The notes under the pieces: generated by a model
Database searches by the model: none
The model's input: only the letters and a program-made list of their open reading frames with translations
Told to the model about the DNA's origin: nothing
Assembly: GCA_002345025.1 (NCBI GenBank)
Contig: DDUX01000167.1
Coordinates: forward strand, 1 to 27,701
Origin: Candidatus Accumulibacter iunctus
Lineage (GTDB): Bacteria; Pseudomonadota; Gammaproteobacteria; Burkholderiales; Rhodocyclaceae
Direction: 5' to 3'
DNA: 27,701 nt
Shown: piece by piece, positions 20,505 through 27,701 of the stretch
Position numbering within the stretch: position 1 is the first letter of the stretch
Layout: the number at the start of each line of letters is the position of its first letter
Translations under genes and position numbers: made by a program

Positions 20505-22517
20505 ATGAATCGTTTGCGCCTCGCCTTGCCGCTTTGCCTCACCCTTGCCACGCTGACGGCGGGCGCCGGCGAGGAGTGGGTCATGCCGCCAAAGGCCAGC
20601 CATCCCGCCCCGGCGCCGGCCGCAGGCGTCGGCGGCGAGGACTGGGCGCCGGAGCTCGGCCGCGAGCTCGCCATCCTCCGAGCCCAACCGGACAACGTCG
20701 AGGCGCGCAAGGCTGCCTGGGTGGCCGCCATGCGCCTCGGCCTCTTCACGCAGGCCGCCGAGCTCGATGCGCCGCTTTCCGAAGCCGATCGGCGGGCAAT
20801 GGAGGGCGACATCATCGCCCTCGACATCCGCTACGGCATCGTCGACCGCAACACCCTGCGCGGACCGGAACGCTTTGTGCGCCTCGACATCGCGCTGACC
20901 GCAACCGACGCGCTCGCCGCCGAGTTCTTCGCCGGCAAGCTGCCGGACGCTGAAGAACGGCGCCGCCTGACCGACCGCCTCAGCGCGCTCGCCGCCCGCC
21001 GCCGCGCCGCCGATGCCGTCACGCTCCACGAAACCCTGCTCGCCCGCGACATTCCGGTTCCCCTGTGGGCGGAACGCGACGTCGCCGGCAGCTACCTCGA
21101 ACTGCGCCGCCCGCAGGAGGCGCTGATCCTCTACCAGCGGGTGGTCGCCGACAATGCGGACGATTTCGACGGCAACCTCGGGCTCTTCTACGCCTTGGTC
21201 GAGACCGAGCAGCTGGACGCCGCCACCGGACACATCGACCGCTACGCCGCCCGCCTGCCGGAGCGCCGCCATCTCGACGGCCGCTACAACGGCGAGCGCC
21301 TGAGCGCCGACATCGCGGCCGACCGCGTGCGCATCTTCGCCGACCGCCTCGGTGAAGCGCAGACGCGCATCGATGCCCGCCATGCGGCGATTCCACACAA
21401 CAGCGAAGCCCGACAATCGTCGGCCAGCCTCGCGCTGGCCCGCGGCTGGCCGCACCAGGGTGACGAGATGCTGCGCCGTACCATCGGTACCGATCCGCTC
21501 AATCCGGCGCTGCACGCCGACCTTGCCGAGAACCTGCTCACCCTGCAGGACTGGCCCGCCGCCCGTGCCGCGCTCGACCGTGCCAGCGACCTCGACGCCG
21601 ACAACGGCGCCGTGCGCCGCGCCCGCCGCAGCCACGAGTTGTACGACAGTCACGAGCTCCATGTCGAAGCCGGCTACGGCGAGGGGCAGGACGTCAACTA
21701 CTTCGGCAGCCGCGACTGGTCGATCGACAGCTTCCTCTACAGCCGGCCGATCAACGACACGTGGCGGGTCTTTGCCCACAATTTCTCGGCCAGCGCCGAT
21801 TTCAACGGCGACAACCAGACCTGGATCCGCAGTGGAGCCGGCGCCGAATGGCGCCATCTCGGCTGGCGGGTGACCGGCGAGGTCAACGGCGGCAGCGGGG
21901 TCAGGGCCGGCTTCACCGGCACCGTGCGCTGGAAGCCCGACGACCAGTGGACCTTCTACGGCGCCGGCGAGAGCGTGACCAACCAGATCCCTCTGCGCGC
22001 CGTCGCCGACGGCATCCACGCCAGCCGCGTCAGCCTCGGCGTCGACTGGCGCCAGCACGAGTCGCGCAAGCTCGGGTTCGCGGCGTACTACAGCGATTTT
22101 TCCGACGGCAACCTGCGCAGCGGCGTCAACGCCTTGTGGTTCGAGCGCTGGCTGAGCGGCCCGAAGTGGATGTTCGAGACGACGCTCGGCGCCGACGCCT
22201 CACGCAACTCGCTCAATGCCAGCGTCAATTACTTCAACCCGAAAAGCGACCGTTCGCTGTGGTTCACGGCAGCCATCGAGCACCTCACCTGGCGCAGCTA
22301 CGACCATTCCTTGCGCCAGCGTCTCGCGCTGACCGGCGGCACCTACTGGCAGGAATTCTACGGTTCCGGGGCGATCGAGGCCATCGAATACGGCCACCGC
22401 TGGGAAGTCGACCGCGACCTCTCGCTGCGCTACGGCATCGGCCGCCTGCTGCGCCCCTACGACGGCGCGCGCGAAGGCCGCACTTTCGCCAATCTGGTGC
22501 TGCTATGGCGTTTCTGA
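20505..22517 (+). CDS. pgaA: Poly-beta-1,6-N-acetylglucosamine export porin PgaA
   Basis: A 670-residue outer-membrane protein with a signal peptide (RLALPLCLTLATLTAGAGE), a periplasmic TPR superhelix (~residues 45-400, e.g. RPQEALILYQRVVADNADDF and LNPALHADLAENLLTLQDWP) and a C-terminal beta-barrel (~410-670, e.g. ELHVEAGYGEGQDVNYFGSR, ending FANLVLLWRF with terminal Phe). In known systems it guides partly deacetylated PNAG out of the cell. It is shorter than the 807-residue E. coli protein, mainly in the TPR part. The open frame continues upstream into a broken nucleotidyltransferase gene. The ATG at 20505 is chosen because the signal peptide starts there. It is first in a pgaABCD operon with overlapping genes. 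Confidence 0.92.
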   Translation: MNRLRLALPLCLTLATLTAGAGEEWVMPPKASHPAPAPAAGVGGEDWAPELGRELAILRAQPDNVEARKAAWVAAMRLGLFTQAAELDAPLSEADRRAMEGDIIALDIRYGIVDRNTLRGPERFVRLDIALTATDALAAEFFAGKLPDAEERRRLTDRLSALAARRRAADAVTLHETLLARDIPVPLWAERDVAGSYLELRRPQEALILYQRVVADNADDFDGNLGLFYALVETEQLDAATGHIDRYAARLPERRHLDGRYNGERLSADIAADRVRIFADRLGEAQTRIDARHAAIPHNSEARQSSASLALARGWPHQGDEMLRRTIGTDPLNPALHADLAENLLTLQDWPAARAALDRASDLDADNGAVRRARRSHELYDSHELHVEAGYGEGQDVNYFGSRDWSIDSFLYSRPINDTWRVFAHNFSASADFNGDNQTWIRSGAGAEWRHLGWRVTGEVNGGSGVRAGFTGTVRWKPDDQWTFYGAGESVTNQIPLRAVADGIHASRVSLGVDWRQHESRKLGFAAYYSDFSDGNLRSGVNALWFERWLSGPKWMFETTLGADASRNSLNASVNYFNPKSDRSLWFTAAIEHLTWRSYDHSLRQRLALTGGTYWQEFYGSGAIEAIEYGHRWEVDRDLSLRYGIGRLLRPYDGAREGRTFANLVLLWRF

Positions 22518-24042
22518 TCCGCACCCTCCTCGGCGTCCTGCTGGCGCTCGCCGCCGCGCTGGCGCCGGCCGCCGACGCCCGCTTCATGGCGCTGAGCTAC
22601 CACGAGGTCCTCGCCGACAACGAGCCGCTGACCCCGACCGCCGTCCGCGCCAGCGATCTGGCCCGGCAGTTCGCCTGGATGCGGGCCAACGACTTCCATC
22701 CGGTCAGCGTCGACCAGATCCTCGCCGCCCGCGCCGGCGGCCCGCCGTTGCCGCCCAATGCCATCCTGCTGACCTTCGACGACGGGTTCAAGGATGCCTA
22801 CACGCGCGTCTTTCCGCTGCTCAAGCTGTTCAACTACCCGGCGGTCATCGCCTTGGTCGGCCAGTGGATGGACGTCCCCGAAGGCCAGATGGTCGACTAC
22901 GACGGGAAGCCGGTAGCGCGCAGCAAGTTCCTGAGCTGGGAGCCGGTTCGTGAAATGCAGGCCTCCGGGCTGGTCGAGGTCGCCTCGCATTCCTACGGCC
23001 TGCATCGCGGCATTCTCGCCAACCCGCAGGGCAACACGCAGCCGGCGACGACCACCCGTCTGTACGCCAACGGCCGTTACGAGGACGATGCCGCTTACCT
23101 CGCCCGCCTGCGCCATGATCTTCGCGACAGCATCAGCCAGCACACCGGCAAGGCGCCGCGGATCATCGTCTGGCCCTACGGTCGCAGCAACCAGGCCGCC
23201 CAGGAAGTCGCCAGCGAGCTCGGCATGCCGATCGGCCTGACGCTGGTCGACGGCTTCAACGATGCCGGCACGCCGAAGTCCGTCTGGAAACGCCAGTTGA
23301 TCGAGAACAGCCCTTCGCTGCAGGCCTTCGCCGAAATGCTGCGCGTCACTTGGGATGCCAACCCGGCACGCAGCGTCGAGGTCGACCCCGCCACCTGGCC
23401 ACCCGGCGAGGACGGCCTCTCGCCGACCCTCGACCGCCTGCTGAGCTTGAGCCCGAACATCGCCTTCGTCAAACCGACCAGCGAACGCGACGGGCGGGAA
23501 ATGGCGCTGTTCCCGACCGGATTGCGTCCGGTCGCCGACGACCAGCTCAACCACATCGCCTGGCAGACCGAGCGCCGCGCCGGCGTACCGGTCTTCATCG
23601 ACCTGCCGGCCGCCTGGCTCGCTGAACCGGAACTGGTCGCCGACCTCGCCCGCCAGGTCAATTTCGCCGGCCTGCGGGTGCGCGCCGCGCCCGACAGCGC
23701 CGCCGCCCAGCGCCTCCGCGACGCGGCCGGACGCTGGGTCTGGCCGCTGCAGATCGCCTGGGCGCCGGAGCAACAGCCATCTGCCGCGCAATGGGCCGCC
23801 CTGCGCCCCGGCGACCTGATGGTGCTGCCTGCCGGCGAGGAACACATCGCCGCCGTTCCCAAGGAAATGGCCCGGCATGTCCTCTTCGAGTTCGACCCCT
23901 CGCTGCCGCCGGAAACCATCGCCCGCCAGATGAGGCGCCGCGAAGCCGACGGCTTCCGCCAGTTTGGCGTCGGCGGCTTGCCGGAGAGCCTGATGGCGCC
24001 GATCTTCCCTTCCCTCTCGCTGCGCTGGCAGCCGCAACTGCC

Positions 24043-24046
<4 letters not shown>
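22505..24046 (+). CDS. pgaB: Poly-beta-1,6-GlcNAc N-deacetylase PgaB, short form
   Basis: A 513-residue periplasmic enzyme with an N-terminal hydrophobic signal (residues 4-23). The CE4 deacetylase domain has ILLTFDDG (metal/base Asp92, Asp93) and ASHSYGLH (His162, His167), matching Asp114/Asp115 and His184/His189 of E. coli PgaB by spacing. There is no lipobox cysteine. The C-terminal domain keeps the shell of the PgaB hydrolase domain (NIAFVKPTS, LFPTGLRPVADDQLNHIAWQ, AGVPVFIDLPAAWL) but is about 150 residues shorter than in E. coli, and the stretch that should carry the catalytic acidic pair reads NFAGLRVRAAP. Deacetylation is likely; glycan cleavage is doubtful. It overlaps pgaA by 13 bases and pgaC by four. 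Confidence 0.92.
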
Positions 24047-25326
<1,280 letters not shown>

Positions 25327-25993
25327 TCATCGAGCGGCCCGACCTCGCGCACCCGCTGCGGCGGATGTCGGCCGTCGTCATCACTGCGCTCGCCTGGCTT
25401 CTCTGGCTGGCCATGTGGGTCCCTTTTCTTTTCGCCCTCGGCCGGCATTTCGGCTACGACCTTCCGGAAATCCTCTTCCCGAGTCAGATCAGCCTCGCCA
25501 CGTTTCTCTCACTGGTGCAGGTGATGCCCTACGTCGTCGGCGTCGCCGTTCTCGTGTTTCTCGTCGGCGCGCTGCGCGAAAGGCTGAAGGCGCGCATCGG
25601 CACGGCCGACGACCGCTGGCGGCCGGTCGGCATCGACCGCCTCGCAACCGGCGCCGCCCTCGACCCGGAAAAGCTTGCGGCATGGCAAAAGGCGCAGATT
25701 CTCTACGTCGAACACGGCCCTCGCGGCCGCGTCACCAACGCCGAAGAATGAGAGGTCGAACGGTACCGCCGAGAGTGCATGAGCCCGCAGCAGTTCGTTC
25801 GGCGCCATCCCGCGCAGCGAGGACAACCTGCCGGAGCGCCATCCGGGCGCCGGCAAACCCATGTGCGCGCATCCCGGGACAGGCCTGTCTCGCGGTACGG
25901 CCACGCGCGCGGTCAACCCGCGACAACGCCCGAAAATGACCGCATCCCTGGGTGCGGCGTCCGGAACAGCCGGATTCCTCTCCTGTCCCTGCC

Positions 25994-26884
25994 TCAGCGC
26001 GCGGGAAGCGCTGCCCACGAAGCGTCGGGGTCGAAGCGTGTCATCGCGCCAGCAATGGCAGCGGTATCGGGACCCAGGTACTTCTGGTAAACGACGCCGT
26101 CCTGGTTGACGATGAAGGTCATCAAGCCCGTCTCGTTGTAGCGGGCCGGCCAGCCGACCAGCGCGAAACCCTTGGTCATGCGCCCGTCTTTCACATAGCT
26201 GCGCGCACCGCCCGGCGCCGCCTTGCCCTGTGCCTTGAGAATCCTGAACCGGTAGCCGTGGTAGCCGTCCTTCAGGTCACTTGTCTCGAGCAGCGGACCC
26301 ACCGGGCTTTCCGGCTCGCCGTCGGCCGTCGGCCAGTAGAGGCCGTCCTGCTTGCCCGGGGAACTCAAGATTCTTTGGGCAAACTCGCGGATGCCGTCAC
26401 CGTTGCGGTCTTTCTCGGCATATTCCTCCTGCGCCTCCACGTAGGCGCGCATGGTTTCTATCGCCGCCAGTTCATTGCGGCCGATGCGGCGAAGGCGCAC
26501 TTCCGCCTTGCCGGCTTGGGTGTCGAAAACCCAGCCCTGACTTGTGTGTACCAAGGGAATCGGCAGGGTCCAGCCGGTGCTGAGTTCGAGGCGAGCCACC
26601 TTGTCGCCATCCTCGAGGATGCGATGACCCTGCGCCCAGGCGGCGAGAAAGGCCAGACGATCGTCAAGGGAGACGCTGTCGAGCGGCACCAGTTTTTCCG
26701 ACTGGATCCCGAGAATGGACCGCACCTCGGCCCCGTCGTTGCGCGCCACGCCATCCACCAGCGCAGTCACCGCCAGTTCCGGCGAGGCAAACGTCCTTTG
26801 CACACCGGCGGCCGCTACCTGCCCCGACAGCGCCAGCGCACACAGCAGTGCGGGGATCCCCTGCAACCAGCGATTCTTCATCAT
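25994..26884 (-). CDS. DUF2950 family secreted protein
   Basis: A 296-residue exported protein with a signal peptide (GIPALLCALALSGQVAAAG). The pattern FASPELAVTALVDGVARND, ILGIQSEKLV, GDGIREFAQRILSSPGKQDGLYWP, GYHGYRFRILKAQG and LMTFIVNQDGVVYQKYLGPD is that of DUF2950. The role of this family is unknown; it commonly lies next to DUF3300 genes, as here. Two start codons sit together (MM at 26884 and 26881) with GGGAG placed well for either. It follows the DUF3300-like gene by about 30 bases on the same strand, so they are likely co-transcribed and may work together in the envelope. Confidence 0.88.
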   Translation of the reverse strand: MMKNRWLQGIPALLCALALSGQVAAAGVQRTFASPELAVTALVDGVARNDGAEVRSILGIQSEKLVPLDSVSLDDRLAFLAAWAQGHRILEDGDKVARLELSTGWTLPIPLVHTSQGWVFDTQAGKAEVRLRRIGRNELAAIETMRAYVEAQEEYAEKDRNGDGIREFAQRILSSPGKQDGLYWPTADGEPESPVGPLLETSDLKDGYHGYRFRILKAQGKAAPGGARSYVKDGRMTKGFALVGWPARYNETGLMTFIVNQDGVVYQKYLGPDTAAIAGAMTRFDPDASWAALPAR

Positions 26885-26913
26885 GCGATCTCCCATCATC
26901 GGGCCCGTCTCGG

Positions 26914-27701
26914 TCAATTGCGCAGCCGCTGGGCGGCGGCGCCGCCACCGCCCGCCGGGCGGGCGATGTTGCCTTGCCGGTTGCCGGCGGCCTGACGCTG
27001 GGCGCCCTGGCGCTGAGCAGCCTCGCTGGCGTTGCCACGGTCGATCTGCTGTCGCGTCTGGCGACCGTCGTTCGCGCCGCGCAAGGCGTTGTCGCGATTG
27101 GTTCGCGCGGCGCTGTCGGTGCGACTCGGCACCTGACCGCGATCGATGTTGGCGGCACGGTTCTGGACCTGAGCGCGATCGATGTTGGCAGCGCGGTCAC
27201 GGGCTTGGCTACGATCGACGGTCGCTGCCCGATCCCGCACCTGGCTACGGTCGATGTTGCTCGCGCGATCCTGGGCCTGGGAGCGATCCATGTTGGCGGC
27301 CCGGTCTTGAAGCTGGCTGCGATCGATGTTTCCCGTGCGGTCCTGAACCTGGCTCCGGTCGATGTTGGTGGCACGGTCCTGAACCTGGCTCCGGTCAATG
27401 TTGGTGGCACGGTTCTGGACCTGGTTGCGGTCGATGCCGGCTGACCGGTCCTGCAACTGCCCGCGATCGATGCCGGCCGCCCGATCGCGCGCGCCCGCGC
27501 CGGACCCGGCCGGCCGTTGCGGAATCTGGCTGCGGTCGATCTCACGCAGCGCATTGCGATCCAGGTTCTCGGCGCCGATAAGATCGCTCAGTGCCGCGCG
27601 CGCCTGCGCACGCTGATCCTCACGCCCGCGATAGTCCTGAAGTCCGCGGCGTTCGCCCATTCTGGTCTGCTGCAGCCGATCGCGTGTCGCGGCGTTCCCG
27701 T
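26914..27701 (-). CDS. C-terminal part of a DUF3300-like protein with 12-residue repeats (5' end outside window)
   Basis: The frame stays open to the right edge, so the start is beyond the window. An ATG at 27660 is internal: the codons before it (NAATRDRLQQTR) continue the same composition. What is visible is an Arg/Gln/Asp/Asn-rich, probably disordered tail. RGLQDYRGREDQR near the window edge recalls the region after the DUF3300 domain (YRD..TR.RF..., RD.RGR). Ten units of a 12-residue repeat (consensus DRAANIDRSQVQ) follow at 27127-27486, then a basic Gln/Gly-rich end. Pairing with a DUF2950 gene supports the DUF3300 call. The function of the family is unknown. The strongly charged tail suggests binding to a polyanion or to envelope polymers, which is inference. 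Confidence 0.65.
   Translation of the reverse strand, partial: GNAATRDRLQQTRMGERRGLQDYRGREDQRAQARAALSDLIGAENLDRNALREIDRSQIPQRPAGSGAGARDRAAGIDRGQLQDRSAGIDRNQVQNRATNIDRSQVQDRATNIDRSQVQDRTGNIDRSQLQDRAANMDRSQAQDRASNIDRSQVRDRAATVDRSQARDRAANIDRAQVQNRAANIDRGQVPSRTDSAARTNRDNALRGANDGRQTRQQIDRGNASEAAQRQGAQRQAAGNRQGNIARPAGGGGAAAQRLRN
27127..27486 (-). repeat. Ten tandem 36-bp coding repeats
   Basis: Ten consecutive 36-base units encode variants of DRAANIDRSQVQ. The first residues D/N-R and the core IDR-x-Q are the most constant. Units differ at a few positions, so the array is old enough to have diverged but could still expand or shrink by slippage. A degenerate unit (LREIDRSQIPQ) lies before the array. 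Confidence 0.9.

Noticed and set aside
20196..22517. A single 773-residue nucleotidyltransferase-PgaA fusion protein
   Set aside because: The signal peptide of PgaA begins at 20505 and would be buried. The upstream half is the tail of a broken gene. Listed only as an in-frame curiosity.
25878..25889. GACAGGCCTGTC palindrome between pgaD and the DUF2950 gene as a terminator or operator
   Set aside because: It is a 12-base palindrome without loop or T-tract, lying between convergent genes. It is too short to call.
27127..27486. CRISPR array
   Set aside because: The 36-base units are contiguous with no spacers, diverge gradually and keep one reading frame. They are coding tandem repeats.

Overview
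The window reads as high-GC betaproteobacterial DNA, most likely Rhodocyclales (Candidatus Accumulibacter / Azonexus / Dechloromonas-like). This is inferred from the gene mix: CcmI, NapC/NirT-type multiheme cytochrome, several PEP-CTERM-sorted surface proteins, a B12-riboswitch cobalamin operon and a pgaABCD exopolysaccharide operon. No rRNA, tRNA, CRISPR array or intact transposase was seen.

Layout. (1) 1-2093: the 3' end of ccmI, then a NapC-like tetraheme quinol dehydrogenase and a secreted cytochrome with an ethylbenzene-dehydrogenase-type fold, behind an FNR-like site and closed by a clear terminator. (2) 2187-5111: three PEP-CTERM proteins: a DNRLRE-like protein, an unassigned protein and a LecA-lectin-like protein. 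(3) 5200-8195: a sigma54-type promoter with a putative PEP-CTERM box, then a cobalamin riboswitch driving bluB-cobD-cobO. (4) 8490-11984, all minus strand: a CgeB-like glycosyltransferase, a YkuE-like metallophosphoesterase and a PEP-CTERM protein whose signal reads VPQP. (5) 12401-15817: small secreted proteins, one probably decayed, and two toxin-antitoxin modules, Xre-RES and AbrB/PIN (VapBC). (6) 15923-17410: another PEP-CTERM gene, a frameshifted remnant of a second one with its sigma54 promoter and box, and fused remnants of a Wadjet anti-plasmid system (end of jetC, start of jetD). (7) 17450-19681: an APC permease and an apparently exported methyltransferase. (8) 19913-25751: a broken HTH-nucleotidyltransferase gene, then pgaABCD. 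(9) 25994-27701: a DUF2950 protein and the C-terminal part of a DUF3300-like protein with ten 12-residue repeats.

How it works together. Much of the window concerns the cell surface and extracellular matrix: PNAG synthesis and export (PgaABCD), PEP-CTERM proteins that would need an exosortase encoded elsewhere, and a glycosyltransferase. This suits a floc- or biofilm-forming bacterium. Two PEP-CTERM loci share one control layout (GTGTAAA-N6-CGACA box, then a -24/-12 promoter). A third copy of the box has no gene after it. Between the surface genes lie toxin-antitoxin modules and wrecks of defence or mobile genes (jetCD, HTH-NTase), which indicates an accessory region with repeated insertion and decay.

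Function calls rest on motif recognition by eye. No database search was possible.
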